From the NCBI GenBank assembly GCA_022561875.1, contig JADFQJ010000016.1, forward strand, positions 1 to 56,008: DNA of 56,008 bases, written 5' to 3'. A model generated the notes under the pieces. The model did no database searches. It was not told the origin of the DNA and saw only the letters and a list, made by a program, of their open reading frames with translations. Shown one piece after another: positions 7,402 through 16,818 of the stretch. This DNA comes from Bacteroidota bacterium. Its GTDB lineage: Bacteria; Bacteroidota; Bacteroidia; Bacteroidales; VadinHA17. Each line of letters opens with the position of its first letter. Position 1 is the first letter of the stretch. The position numbers were made by a program, and so were the translations under genes.

Positions 7402-10269
7402 TTACATGTAATCATTAATGGGAGCGCATGAACAGACAAGATTACGATCTCCGAACGCATCATCAACACGGCTCACCGCAGGCCAGAATTTATTCTCCAT
7501 AACCCATTTCAACGGAAAAGCCGCCTGTTCCCTTCCATATGAGTGGACCCAGCTATCAGACACAACAGCTTTCTGTGTATGGGGTGCATTTTTAAGCACA
7601 TTATCTTCAATATCAGACCGGTTCTCTTCAATCTCCGTGATCTCCTCAAGAATTCCAAGCATTGATTCAATAAATCTGTTAAGTTCCCGGTATGATTCAC
7701 TCTCAGTTGGTTCCACCATCAGTGTCCCATGAACAGGAAAGGATAAAGTCGGGGCATGAAATCCGTAATCCATCAATCTTTTAGCTATATCTGATACCGT
7801 AATACCTGATTTCTCTTTGAAATTACGACATTCAATTATCATCTCATGGGCTACAAAACCATTCTTACCGGTATAAAGAATCCTGTATTTCCCTCTAAGC
7901 GATGCAGCAATATAGTTTGCGTTAAGTATTGCTATTTTTGAAGACATTGTAAGACCTTCTCCTCCCATCATTTTAATATAACCGTATGAGATAGGTAGTA
8001 TGGAAGGGCTGCCCCAGGGTGATGCTGCAACTGCACTGATGCCTTTTTTACCTCCGGTTTTTACCAGTGGGTGTCCCGGAAGGAATTCTACAAGATGTTT
8101 TGCCACACCAATTGGTCCGACTCCGGGTCCTCCTCCACCGTGCGGGACAGCAAAAGTTTTATGAAGGTTGAGATGACAAACGTCAGCGCCGATAATAGCA
8201 AGATTTGTCAGTCCCATCAGTGCATTCAGATTTGCTCCGTCAAGATAAACCTGTCCTCCATGATCATGAACAATGTTTATCATTTCGATGATCTCTTCTT
8301 CAAATACTCCATGAGTTGAAGGATAGGTGATCATAAAACCGGCCAGGTTTTCGGCATTAGCGGTTGCTGTCTCCCTGAGGTTATTAATGTCAACATTTCC
8401 TTTCTCATCACAATCAACAACTATCACTTTCATGCCTGCCATCACTGCACTTGCCGGGTTTGTACCATGCGCCGAGGCAGGAATCAACACTACATTCCTT
8501 TGTTCCTCGCCCCTGCTTTTGTGATATTCACGAATAAGGATCATCCCGGTAAACTCTCCTGCTGCACCTGAGTTTGGCTGGAAAGTAATTGCTTCAAACC
8601 CGGTGATCTTTTTCAGGTCATCTTCCAGCTCGGTGAACAAACGGTGATAACCCCGCGCCTGATCTGCAGGAATAAAAGGATGAAGGTTTGCAAACTCAGG
8701 CCAGGTAATTGGAAACATCTCTGTGGCTGCATTCAGTTTCATAGTGCACGAACCAAGGGATATCATCGAGTGTGTAAGTGAAAGATCCCTGCGTTCAAGT
8801 TTTTTGATATACCTCATCATTTCAGTTTCTGACTGATAACGGTTAAACACATCAAGGGTAAGAAAATCTGTTTTCCTATCGAATTTCTCATCAAAACAGT
8901 TCTTTTCAGGAACATTATCAAGATTAATCTGTGGTTTACCGGCAACTTCGCTAAAAATATACAGAATATCGCGGAGATCATCTTTTGAAGTAATTTCATC
9001 AACACTTATCCCAATAGTTTTGTTATCAATATATCGCAGATTTATCTCTTTCCCCAGGGCAATCTTTTCAATATCATCTGAACAGATATCATCAGGTAAC
9101 TCAATCTTAAGTGTATCAAAGAAATTGGCATTAAGCTGCCTGTAACCCAGTTCATTTAAATTTTGTTCCAGGTATCCTGCATTCCTGTGTATATTACCTG
9201 CTATCTGCCTTAATCCGGCAGGACCATTGTAAACAGCATACATCCCTGCCATAGTAGCAAGCAGAGCCTGAGCCGTACAAATATTGGACGTTGCTTTTTC
9301 CCTCTTAATATGTTGTTCGCGGGTTTGGAGCGCCATACGCAAGGCATGGTTTCCGAGGGCATCTCTCGACACGCCAATGATCCTTCCCGGTACATACCTT
9401 TTGAAATCTTCTTTTGTTGCAAAATAACCAGCGTGTGGTCCGCCATATCCCAAAGGTATTCCAAACCTCTGTGTTGATCCCACCACCACATCAGCTCCCC
9501 ATTCGCCGGGGGGAGTAAGAATTACAAGACTCATAATATCTGCAGCTACTGCTACAGCAATATCACTCTCATGGGCTTTTCCTGTAAATGCCCGGAAATC
9601 TTCAATTTCCCCGTCAGCTCCGGGATACTGGATAAATGCCCCAAAAACTTTTTCTCCAAACTCAAACTCATCATATTTACCCTGGATAAGTTCGATACCC
9701 AATGGGGCAGACCTGGTTTTCAGAACGTCCAGTGTTTGAGGAAAAATATTTTCATCAACAAAAAACTTAACAACACCCTGTTTCACTACAGCTCGTTTCC
9801 TGGCATTGAAAAGCATGGTCATAGCCTCAGCAGCTGCAGTTGCCTCATCAAGAAGTGAAGCATTTGCAATTTCCATCCCTGTCAGGTCCATTATCACAGT
9901 CTGAAAATTCAGCAACGCTTCCAGTCTTCCTTGTGATATCTCAGCCTGATAAGGTGTATAAGAAGTATACCAGCCCGGATTTTCCAGGATATTCCTTTGT
10001 ATTACAGAAGGTAATTTCGTTCCATAATACCCCAGTCCGATATAGGTACGGTAAACTCTATTAGCAGAAGCAATTTCCTTAATCGTTTTTAAATATTCAT
10101 ATTCACTCAATCCGACCGGTAAATCAAGAGGTTTATCCAGTCGTATGGAAGAGGGAATCGTTTTGTCAATAAGTTCGTCGAGTGTCGAAACCCCGATGGT
10201 TTTCAACATTTTTGCTATTTCCTCCTTCCGCGGTCCGATGTGGCGATAGATCAATTTATCTGGTTCCAT
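7402..10269 (-). CDS. gcvP: Glycine dehydrogenase (decarboxylating), P-protein
   Basis: This 955-residue protein is the full-length, single-chain P-protein of the glycine cleavage system. It decarboxylates glycine with pyridoxal phosphate and passes the aminomethyl group to the lipoyl H-protein. The cofactor lysine is Lys704 in [18 protein letters not shown]. Both homologous halves are present, with [19 protein letters not shown] near 130 and [15 protein letters not shown] near 500. Many bacteria split this enzyme into two genes; here it is fused, as in most Bacteroidota. gcvT and gcvH are not in the window, so the gene stands apart from its partners. It is convergent with ddl. The upstream gap to the next minus-strand gene is 111 bases. 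Confidence 0.96.
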   Translation of the reverse strand: MEPDKLIYRHIGPRKEEIAKMLKTIGVSTLDELIDKTIPSSIRLDKPLDLPVGLSEYEYLKTIKEIASANRVYRTYIGLGYYGTKLPSVIQRNILENPGWYTSYTPYQAEISQGRLEALLNFQTVIMDLTGMEIANASLLDEATAAAEAMTMLFNARKRAVVKQGVVKFFVDENIFPQTLDVLKTRSAPLGIELIQGKYDEFEFGEKVFGAFIQYPGADGEIEDFRAFTGKAHESDIAVAVAADIMSLVILTPPGEWGADVVVGSTQRFGIPLGYGGPHAGYFATKEDFKRYVPGRIIGVSRDALGNHALRMALQTREQHIKREKATSNICTAQALLATMAGMYAVYNGPAGLRQIAGNIHRNAGYLEQNLNELGYRQLNANFFDTLKIELPDDICSDDIEKIALGKEINLRYIDNKTIGISVDEITSKDDLRDILYIFSEVAGKPQINLDNVPEKNCFDEKFDRKTDFLTLDVFNRYQSETEMMRYIKKLERRDLSLTHSMISLGSCTMKLNAATEMFPITWPEFANLHPFIPADQARGYHRLFTELEDDLKKITGFEAITFQPNSGAAGEFTGMILIREYHKSRGEEQRNVVLIPASAHGTNPASAVMAGMKVIVVDCDEKGNVDINNLRETATANAENLAGFMITYPSTHGVFEEEIIEMINIVHDHGGQVYLDGANLNALMGLTNLAIIGADVCHLNLHKTFAVPHGGGGPGVGPIGVAKHLVEFLPGHPLVKTGGKKGISAVAASPWGSPSILPISYGYIKMMGGEGLTMSSKIAILNANYIAASLRGKYRILYTGKNGFVAHEMIIECRNFKEKSGITVSDIAKRLMDYGFHAPTLSFPVHGTLMVEPTESESYRELNRFIESMLGILEEITEIEENRSDIEDNVLKNAPHTQKAVVSDSWVHSYGREQAAFPLKWVMENKFWPAVSRVDDAFGDRNLVCSCAPINDYM

Positions 10270-10380
10270 CTAAAATTAAAGATTATCAGGTTCAACTAAA
10301 TATTCACAATATGAGGGGATAAAAATAAGAAGAAGAAAAAACATTTGTTAAGATAATTATCATGTTATACAGAATAATAA

Positions 10381-11022
10381 TCAGACCAAAAACGGATTTG
10401 ATTTCTTTTCTTCACCGATTGTAGATTCAGGACCGTGGCCCGGATATACAACAAACTCCTCCCCAAGTGAAAATAATTTTTCCTTTATGCTGATTATCAG
10501 GGTTTCATAATCTCCACCCGGAAGATCGGTACGACCAATGCTGTCTTTAAACAACACATCTCCCACAAAAACAAATTTCCGCTCTTTATTATAAAATGCC
10601 AGGCTCCCGGCTGAGTGTCCCGGCAGATGCAAAATATGAAGCACTGAATTTCCAAATTTCACCTTGTCTCCCTCATTCAGTTTAATTGAGATAGAAGGTG
10701 CAACACTAAATTTGATATCAAAAAGCTCTGCATGTTCAGGAGCATTCTCAAGGTTTTGTCTTTCATCCTTATGTGCCTGTGTTTTCAATCCGAATTCCTT
10801 GTATATAAAGCCGTTACCCATAATATGATCAATATGACAATGGGTATTGAGCAGTTTTACCGGTTTCAAATCAGCACTTTCAATAAACTCCGACAGGATA
10901 TTCTGCTCATCAGGGGTTTGGCAACCCGCATCTACAATTACACATTCTTTGGTTTCATCGTATATGATGTAAGTATTTTCCTGAAATGGATTGAAAATGA
11001 AACTTTTGATATTTATTGGCAT
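10381..11022 (-). CDS. MBL-fold metallo-hydrolase (glyoxalase II-like)
   Basis: A 213-residue metallo-beta-lactamase-fold hydrolase of the YcbL/glyoxalase II-like group. The metal-binding THCHIDH motif (His61, His63, Asp65, His66) is followed by HLPGHSAGS, FVGDVLFKDSIGRTDLPGGD and a C-terminal VYPGHGPEST, which supply the other ligands. The absence of the C-terminal glutathione-binding region of GloB makes a generic thioester hydrolase more likely than true glyoxalase II. I prefer the start at 11022 (MPINIKSFIF), since the upstream 30-codon extension overlaps the neighbouring pcm gene. It lies 10 bases after pcm on the same strand, so the two are probably one transcript. Confidence 0.88.
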   Translation of the reverse strand: MPINIKSFIFNPFQENTYIIYDETKECVIVDAGCQTPDEQNILSEFIESADLKPVKLLNTHCHIDHIMGNGFIYKEFGLKTQAHKDERQNLENAPEHAELFDIKFSVAPSISIKLNEGDKVKFGNSVLHILHLPGHSAGSLAFYNKERKFVFVGDVLFKDSIGRTDLPGGDYETLIISIKEKLFSLGEEFVVYPGHGPESTIGEEKKSNPFLV

Positions 11023-11032
11023 AATTAATTCT

Positions 11033-11683
11033 TTATTTTCCGTTAGATGTTCCTGAAACCATTGGCACAAAAACAAATCCGCCATGATTAGATCTTTCAT
11101 AATCATTCTCACCCTTTCTAATAATAAGTGTCATCTCCTGGTAACCCATTCCTCCAACAGGCACCACCATTCTTCCGCCAACTTTAAGTTGTTTCAGTAA
11201 TTCTTCAGGTACATATGTAGCGGCGGCGGTGATCAATATCTTATCAAACGGGGCAAAAGACGGAAGACCTTTAAAGCCATCTCCATAAAAAAAGTTAGGT
11301 CTGTATCCCAGTCCGGGTAATAAGGTCTGCACTTTCAAAAAAAGATTCCGGTGTCTTTCAATGGTATATACCCTGGCTCCCAGTTCCATCAAAATGGCTG
11401 CCTGGTATCCCGATCCGGTACCAATCTCAAGCACCTTCTCGTGTCTTTGTATATCAAGCAATTGAGTTTGACAAGCTACTGTATAAGGTTGTGATATGGT
11501 TTGTCCTTCACCTATAGGGAAAGCCTGATCTTTATAAGCAAAATTTATGAAACCTGTATCCATAAACAAGTGACGGGGCACTTTGTTGATTGCTTCCAGA
11601 ATTTTTTTATCCCTAATCCCTTTCTTTTTCACAGTTTCAACCAGTTTTTTTCTTAGCCCCTTATGCCTGAAAGTGTCTTCCAT
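11033..11683 (-). CDS. pcm: Protein-L-isoaspartate O-methyltransferase
   Basis: A 216-residue repair methyltransferase that methylates isoaspartyl residues in damaged proteins using S-adenosylmethionine. Hallmarks are GQTISQPYTVA (about residues 59-70) and the SAM-binding VLEIGTGSGYQAA (84-96), followed by VYTIER. The start at 11683 gives the usual family N-terminus; an upstream in-frame extension to 11794 would cover the divergent intergenic region. It precedes the MBL-fold hydrolase gene by 10 bases and is divergent from the gene at 11800. Confidence 0.93.
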   Translation of the reverse strand: MEDTFRHKGLRKKLVETVKKKGIRDKKILEAINKVPRHLFMDTGFINFAYKDQAFPIGEGQTISQPYTVACQTQLLDIQRHEKVLEIGTGSGYQAAILMELGARVYTIERHRNLFLKVQTLLPGLGYRPNFFYGDGFKGLPSFAPFDKILITAAATYVPEELLKQLKVGGRMVVPVGGMGYQEMTLIIRKGENDYERSNHGGFVFVPMVSGTSNGK

Positions 11684-11772
11684 GAAAAAAGATGAATGTA
11701 ACCCCAAGGTTATCAACAACAAATGGTTGATAAAATCAGGTGGAATTAGAAATTCAATATAGTAAAAAAACT

Positions 11773-11780
11773 TATGTTTG
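11773..11780 (+). promoter_or_regulatory. Possible -7 promoter element upstream of 11800
   Basis: TATGTTTG matches the Bacteroidota TAnnTTTG -7 box and lies 19 bases before the start codon at 11800. The expected TTTG about 19-20 bases upstream is not present, so this is a weak call. Confidence 0.3.
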
Positions 11781-11799
11781 CAGAAACGTAACAAATGTA

Positions 11800-12738
11800 A
11801 TGATAAAAATCGGTGTTACAGGTGATTTTTTTGAAATGGAAAAGGAAATCCGTTTGCTGAAAGAAATGTCTGAATTCAGTTTAACAGGGATTTATCATTA
11901 CGACACAAAATTGCTTAAAGAATTTTCGGCAAACCATGATCTGCCCTGCTTCTTCTCATCCGGATCTTTCATTGGATCATGTGATGCAATTGATATAGCC
12001 GGCAATAATGGTAATGAAACCCGTTTTTATGCTGAGATCCTCAAAAGTTCAAAACACCTGATTGTTGATTTCCCGGATATTTCATTAATGCATCGTCTGG
12101 GTCACCTGATCAAGCTGGCATCTGAGGCAAAAGTTATCATGCAGGTTCGGAATCCTTACTGTTTCAACCCTGTATACAGAGCTTGTTTACCCAGAATAAA
12201 TAACCCGGCTGTAATCGAGCTCCAGATGGAAATTAAAGATGGAAGCGAATTGGAAAATCAGGCCATTTTAAGTATTGACCTTATCAGGGATATGGTCAGA
12301 TCAAACACCCATAAAGTAAATGCATCCGGGATATCAGTAGCCGGCAAAAAGGTTGATTATCTTACTGCCAGGATAGAATTTGACAATGGCAGTATTGCCA
12401 ATCTGACAATTCATCAATTATCAGACAGTACCTCACTAACTGTCAAGATATATCAGCAAGGTAATTTTATATTAATAAACTTCCCTGAAAAGGATTGTTA
12501 CATAAAAAAGATCCCTTCCTCCTTATTTCCAAGAAGCAATGCAGATGATTATGAACAAATTCTGCCTGAAATTAATCATTCAAATCCCGGCAAGGAGGAG
12601 CTAAAACAATTCAGGAATGCAATTGACCAAAAGTTTTCAACAGGCATTGATATTGAACGAGCCTTGCAATCAATTGATATTTACAGGGAAATAGTTGAAA
12701 AAATTAACAGAACAACTTTTCACCCGCTACAGAACTAA
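11800..12738 (+). CDS. Gfo/Idh/MocA-family protein with degenerate active site
   Basis: A 312-residue protein that follows the layout of a Gfo/Idh/MocA oxidoreductase common in Bacteroidota. Matching segments are QVRNPYCFNPVY (115-126; the usual form resembles QVGHVERFNPAF), ASGISVAGKKVDYLTARIEFDNGSIANL in the C-terminal domain, and a final ALQSIDIYREIVEKI helix. However, the nucleotide-binding loop reads IGVTGDFFE rather than a GxGxxG-type motif, the catalytic EKP motif reads VDFP (about 89-92), and the usual HDID motif is absent. From sequence I infer that it no longer binds NAD(P) or catalyses sugar oxidation and may have a structural or regulatory role. It precedes a sugar transferase gene by 117 bases. 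Confidence 0.7.
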   Translation: MIKIGVTGDFFEMEKEIRLLKEMSEFSLTGIYHYDTKLLKEFSANHDLPCFFSSGSFIGSCDAIDIAGNNGNETRFYAEILKSSKHLIVDFPDISLMHRLGHLIKLASEAKVIMQVRNPYCFNPVYRACLPRINNPAVIELQMEIKDGSELENQAILSIDLIRDMVRSNTHKVNASGISVAGKKVDYLTARIEFDNGSIANLTIHQLSDSTSLTVKIYQQGNFILINFPEKDCYIKKIPSSLFPRSNADDYEQILPEINHSNPGKEELKQFRNAIDQKFSTGIDIERALQSIDIYREIVEKINRTTFHPLQN

Positions 12739-12855
12739 TATTTTCCACCTCACTGAAAAATAAATTCATTCTTATTAAGTTAATAAATAAAGCCGCATTA
12801 ACTCATTGAACCTGCCCGGGCATTTTAGTGAGCGCTTCTGACATTTAATCAACCT

Positions 12856-14271
12856 ATGAATTCAAGAAGACAAAAGATCAAATACATCCTTTTTGACTTT
12901 GCAGCTTCAGCTGTGGCATGGACGCTGTTCAACCAATTCAGGAAAATTTTTATTGAATCTCATATTTTTGATACCAGGGTTCCAATGAAATTTGACCTGA
13001 AATTCATCATTTCTCTTCTTATAATACCTGTTTTCTGGATTATTTTGCACTATATCAGTGGTTATTACAAGAATCCCTTTCACAGGTCACGGTTAACTGA
13101 ATTGGGGAAAACAATCGGAATTACTCTTCTCGGTGTTACAATATTATTCTTTGCACTTATTCTGGATGATATTGTCGGATCGCATAAAAATTATTATGCA
13201 TCAGTTAGTGTGTTGTTTTTACTGCAATTCACACTTACCTATATCCCGCGTGTGATACTGACAAGCATAACAATATCAAGGATCCAGAAAGGGATTATTG
13301 GCTTCAATACACTGATTGTTGGAGGAAATGGAAGAGCCATGCAGGTAACACAAGACCTGCAGTCCCAGAAACGATCATCCGGAAATAAAATTATCGGGTT
13401 CATTAGCATCAACAATAATTCAAAGAATCTTGTCAGTAAATATCTCAAGCAACTTGGTACTCTGAAAAATCTCAAAGAAGTTATTCATAATTATAATATC
13501 GCAGAAGTGATCATTGCCATTGAATCAACTGAACAGGAAGCTATAGGCGATATTATTAACAAGCTGAATGAGACATTTGTCAGCATAAAAACCATTCCAA
13601 GCTTATATGATATTCTTACCGGAAAAGTAAAAATGAACACCATCTATGATACACCACTCATCCAGATCACCCATGAACTAATTCCACCCTGGCAAGCTGT
13701 AATTAAGCAAATTATCGATTCAATAATATCTCTGTTAGCGCTGATACTTTTATTCCCTTTAACAATATTCCTGGTCATTGGTATTAAACTCACCTCAAAA
13801 GGTCCGGTAATATACAGCCACGAGAGAATCGGACAATATGGAGAGTCGTTCAGGATATACAAATTCAGATCAATGATTAAACATGCTGAAAGGAACAGAC
13901 CTGAACTCTCGAGCAAAGATGATTCCCGTATTACTTCTTTCGGACGATTCATGCGGAAGCACCGGTTTGATGAAATACCAAACTTCATAAATGTACTCAA
14001 GGGAGAAATGTCCCTGGTTGGACCGAGACCGGAAAGACGGTATTATATTGAACAAATACTTCCAAAAGCGCCACATTATGTTCATCTGCAAAAAGTCAAA
14101 CCCGGAATTACTTCATGGGGACAGATCAAATTCGGGTATGCATCAAGTATTGATGAGATGATAGAACGTCTTAAATACGATATTATCTATATTGAGAATA
14201 TGTCACTTTATGTGGATTTCAAGATCATGATCTACACTTTGATAACTATAATAAAAGGCAGAGGAATATAG
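12856..14271 (+). CDS. Exopolysaccharide polyprenyl glycosylphosphotransferase
   Basis: A 471-residue initiating sugar transferase. The N-terminal half has several membrane segments (four to five within about residues 10-130) and a Rossmann-like CoA-binding-type region containing LIVGGNGRAMQV. The C-terminal bacterial sugar transferase domain (about 275-471) has a membrane helix followed by GPVIYSHERIGQYG, IYKFRSM, DEIPNFINVLKGEMSLVGPRPER and VKPGITSWGQI. Such enzymes transfer a sugar phosphate from a UDP-sugar to undecaprenyl phosphate, starting exopolysaccharide or O-antigen repeat assembly. The sugar cannot be told from sequence. No further polysaccharide genes follow; the gene ends in a purine-rich repeat tract. 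Confidence 0.9.
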   Translation: MNSRRQKIKYILFDFAASAVAWTLFNQFRKIFIESHIFDTRVPMKFDLKFIISLLIIPVFWIILHYISGYYKNPFHRSRLTELGKTIGITLLGVTILFFALILDDIVGSHKNYYASVSVLFLLQFTLTYIPRVILTSITISRIQKGIIGFNTLIVGGNGRAMQVTQDLQSQKRSSGNKIIGFISINNNSKNLVSKYLKQLGTLKNLKEVIHNYNIAEVIIAIESTEQEAIGDIINKLNETFVSIKTIPSLYDILTGKVKMNTIYDTPLIQITHELIPPWQAVIKQIIDSIISLLALILLFPLTIFLVIGIKLTSKGPVIYSHERIGQYGESFRIYKFRSMIKHAERNRPELSSKDDSRITSFGRFMRKHRFDEIPNFINVLKGEMSLVGPRPERRYYIEQILPKAPHYVHLQKVKPGITSWGQIKFGYASSIDEMIERLKYDIIYIENMSLYVDFKIMIYTLITIIKGRGI

Positions 14272-14460
14272 GAAGATTGTGAAGAGGTGATGAGGGGAAG
14301 AAGAGACGAAGAGAGGGGGCGAGGGAGAGATGGAGAGAAGAGGCGAAAAGAAGAAGAGGTGAAGAGGAGAAAATAGAGATGAGAAGTGAGAGATAAGTTG
14401 TGAGAAAAGAGCGAAGAGCAAAGTGCAGAGAGCAAAGAAGTATGAAGAAGTCATTAAGTG
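14272..14460 (+). repeat. Purine-rich degenerate repeat tract
   Basis: After the sugar transferase stop codon about 180 bases are almost entirely purine on the plus strand, built from GAAGAGG, GATGAGG and GAGCGAAGAGCAAAG words. The last type recurs at 43363-43395. It then passes into AATGAC-containing sequence up to 14537. Long frames on the minus strand (14203-14454) are compositional artefacts. Confidence 0.75.
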
Positions 14461-14537
14461 ATCATTAATGACAGCGAAGCAAATGACAACAAATGACGTG
14501 CGGCGCAGGCGTACTAATGATATGAACGTCAGCGAAC

Positions 14538-15098
14538 TTATGACTTCAAGGGGAAATTCTTAATTGAATTGTATATTGGCCCGTCGGGGGTTAGCTTACT
14601 CTCATAATAAATAACCTCCCCTATTTTTGTCTTCTGTATCGTTTTATCCCTGTATTCATTCAGCCAGTATTTTAACTTGTCAATATCATTTATCCATTTA
14701 ATTCTTGCAATGGTCAGGTGCGGACTGAATGGTTTGTCATCACGTTTCATTCCCCGATCACGAAGCATCGCTTCAATCTCTCCCTGCAGGTTCTCCAATA
14801 CTTCATTCTTTTCCAAACCAATCCAGAATACTCCCGGTTTTCTGATATTCCGGAATACGCCAAGCTTTTTAAAATGCAGTTCAATTACAGGATATCCCGA
14901 GGTAATTTCTCCAAGCTTAACTGAAATAGTATTTACCTGCCCGCCTGATGTATCTCCGATGAACGAAAGGGTTATATGCAAAATTTCCGGATCAACCCAT
15001 TTGATCTTATCACCTGACAGATCCATCCGCAATTTTTTAAGTAGTTCTTTTGTATTCTGCGCCGCAGGAATTTTTATTGCAATAAAGGTTCGTATCAC
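14538..15098 (-). CDS. thpR: RNA 2',3'-cyclic phosphodiesterase
   Basis: A 186-residue member of the 2H phosphoesterase superfamily, ThpR/LigT type. The two catalytic HxTx motifs are HITL (His41) and HLTI (His127), 86 residues apart, as expected. It opens MIRTFIAIKIP, the usual family start. The enzyme opens 2',3'-cyclic phosphates on RNA ends; its physiological substrate in Bacteroidota is unknown. It is divergent from elbB, sharing an 82-base gap. Confidence 0.9.
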   Translation of the reverse strand: MIRTFIAIKIPAAQNTKELLKKLRMDLSGDKIKWVDPEILHITLSFIGDTSGGQVNTISVKLGEITSGYPVIELHFKKLGVFRNIRKPGVFWIGLEKNEVLENLQGEIEAMLRDRGMKRDDKPFSPHLTIARIKWINDIDKLKYWLNEYRDKTIQKTKIGEVIYYESKLTPDGPIYNSIKNFPLKS

Positions 15099-15180
15099 AG
15101 GTTTACTTTTAAAATTCGCAAATTATGGATTTATCATAAATTTACATAACTTGGAAAAGAAAATAAAAATAAAAAAAATT

Positions 15181-15837
15181 ATGAGTGACACAAAAAAGTT
15201 TGCAGTTATTCTTTCCGGAAACGGTGTGTTTGACGGGTCTGAAATACATGAAGCCACAATGGCTTTGTATTCCATTATGAAGAATGGTGGGGAATATGAA
15301 ATTTTCGCACCTGATATTAAGCAACATCATGTAATAAACCACATTACCGGTAAAGAAATGAATGAAACCCGGAATGTTTTGATAGAATCTGCCAGAATCG
15401 CCAGGGGGAACATTAAATCATTAAAAGAATTCAAGGAAGGGGATTTTGACGCAATAGTTTTTCCCGGAGGGCTTGGAGTGGCAAAAAACCTCTGTTCTTT
15501 TGCTTTTGATAATGTTGATTGTACAGTTAACCCTGAAGTTGAAAAGGTAATAAAAGATATGGCTGCTGCAGGAAAACCTATTGGCTCCTTGTGTATTTCG
15601 CCTGTGCTTATATCCAAAGTATTGGGCAATATCACCGTTACAATAGGACAGGATTCCGGTACGGCTGAAAGCATTGAAAAATTGGGTGCAACACATAAAA
15701 ACACCGGTCATGGTGATGTTGTTGTTGATGAAGCACATAAGATTGTTACCACCCCATGCTATATGCTCGACGCTAATATTGTACAAATCGCTGAAGGAGC
15801 AGATGCAGTTGTTAAAGCAATATTTAAACTGTTTTAA
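15181..15837 (+). CDS. elbB: Isoprenoid biosynthesis glyoxalase ElbB (DJ-1/PfpI-like)
   Basis: A 218-residue DJ-1/PfpI superfamily protein of the ElbB subgroup. Family segments are VILSGNGVFDGSEIHEA at the start, IVFPGGLGVAKNLCSFA near 95, and GSLCISPVLISKVLG with the nucleophile-elbow cysteine near 140. ElbB proteins have glyoxalase-like activity in vitro and have been linked to isoprenoid synthesis, but the cellular role is unclear. I placed the start at 15181: the frame is open back to 14677 but that part is antisense to thpR. The gene is followed by a GTTACGGGTTACGAG-type repeat tract. Confidence 0.9.
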   Translation: MSDTKKFAVILSGNGVFDGSEIHEATMALYSIMKNGGEYEIFAPDIKQHHVINHITGKEMNETRNVLIESARIARGNIKSLKEFKEGDFDAIVFPGGLGVAKNLCSFAFDNVDCTVNPEVEKVIKDMAAAGKPIGSLCISPVLISKVLGNITVTIGQDSGTAESIEKLGATHKNTGHGDVVVDEAHKIVTTPCYMLDANIVQIAEGADAVVKAIFKLF

Positions 15838-15850
15838 TAATAAAAGGTGA

Positions 15851-15934
15851 AAAAAGTTACGGGTTACGAGTTACGAGTATGCCTTTCTTTTTCTTCCATA
15901 CTCACTTTACTCACCTACTCACCTTCATTCTTCC
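15851..15934. repeat. Degenerate word repeats between elbB and DUF4294 gene
   Basis: The gap opens with GTTACGGGTTACGAGTTACG, related to words at 16706-16734 and 29498-29565. Its second half (15898-15934, ACTCACTTTACTCACC onward) is the reverse complement of the GTGAGTAGGTGAGTAA-type words found after mqnE at 2001-2046. Confidence 0.7.
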
Positions 15935-16549
15935 TCAGATCATTCCCATTTCTATCATTATTATTATCTCGTCAATGATACGATCTTCGCCGAATGCATA
16001 AAACTCTGTTTTGAGGTTGGAGCCAAAAATCCGTGCCACGGTTTGCCAGAAGAAAGCTGAAAAAGTTCCTTTTAACTCTTTGATCCATTTATAAGTAGTC
16101 TCCCCTGTTTCCCTGTCAATAAGCTTAATAAGTAAGCGCCCCTGTGTAAAGGTCATTTTCCGAAGATCATCCTCAAATTCCTCCATTAGCTCCTGCTCAA
16201 CCCGGTTAATATATTTTCTTTTCTCTCTTTCTGATTCCAAAGTAACAATATGCAGCTCCATCTCACTAAGTCTTTGTTGTGCCAGCTTAGCGTAAGGATA
16301 AACTTTCTTTAAGTTCCTCACCAACCTCCCATATCTCCGAGCTTGTCTTTTATTAACAAATTCCCGGCGTGGAAAAACATATACTGCCCGGATCACCGAA
16401 TGTGGCACTTTCTTTCCGTCAAAGACAATACTTTTTATAACCTCAAAATCCTTAATATCAATCGTATCCGGATTGATCATAACAGTATCCTGAGCCCGAA
16501 GCATTCCTGCCACACAGAACAAAACAAATATGATAAGTACTTTGCGCAT
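15935..16549 (-). CDS. DUF4294 domain-containing exported protein
   Basis: A 204-residue protein with an N-terminal signal peptide (about residues 1-19, ending MLRAQ) and a DUF4294 domain over most of the rest. Recognisable pieces are VYVFPRREFVNKRQARRYGRL, LKKVYPYAKLAQQRL and FTQGRLLIKLIDRETG. The domain is restricted largely to Bacteroidota, and its function is unknown. I start at the ATG at 16549, which gives a proper signal peptide; a start at 16564 adds five residues only. The sequence is rich in charged helices after the signal peptide. It stands alone between repeat tracts, so the context gives no clue to its role. Confidence 0.85.
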   Translation of the reverse strand: MRKVLIIFVLFCVAGMLRAQDTVMINPDTIDIKDFEVIKSIVFDGKKVPHSVIRAVYVFPRREFVNKRQARRYGRLVRNLKKVYPYAKLAQQRLSEMELHIVTLESEREKRKYINRVEQELMEEFEDDLRKMTFTQGRLLIKLIDRETGETTYKWIKELKGTFSAFFWQTVARIFGSNLKTEFYAFGEDRIIDEIIIMIEMGMI

Positions 16550-16665
16550 AGTTAACCATATCATTTCAAGAAATATGCCAACGACTATTATTGAAGGTTT
16601 TTTTCGTTTACTGCAAAGTAAATAAATAAAAACTTAATTCTGGAACAAAGGTATGTTTTGTAGTG

Positions 16666-16738
16666 TTGCAGTGTCGCAGTGAAGTGATGAGGTGATGAGG
16701 TAATGCGAGTTACGGGTTATGTGTTTCGGGTTATGAAT
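16666..16738 (+). repeat. Degenerate word repeat, shared with 24424-24455
   Basis: Bases 16666-16697 match 24424-24455 with two mismatches in 32 bases (TTGCAGTG, two variable bases, then GCAGTGAAGTGATGAGG). It then continues into GTTACGGGTTATG-type words. It lies between two minus-strand genes. Confidence 0.8.
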
Positions 16739-16818
16739 CCATACATACGCACTTTAGGAATAAGTCACGAAGAATTTTAAAAGTGGATGATTGGCTAGCT
16801 TAAATCTGCCTGTATATT

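Noticed and set aside
14203-14454. Overlapping minus-strand frames rich in Ser, Leu and Phe
   Set aside because: Produced by the purine-rich tract on the opposite strand; no start context or family.
14677-15180. Long N-terminal extension of ElbB
   Set aside because: It is antisense to thpR, whose two HxTx motifs show it is the real gene; ElbB homologues begin at the ATG at 15181.
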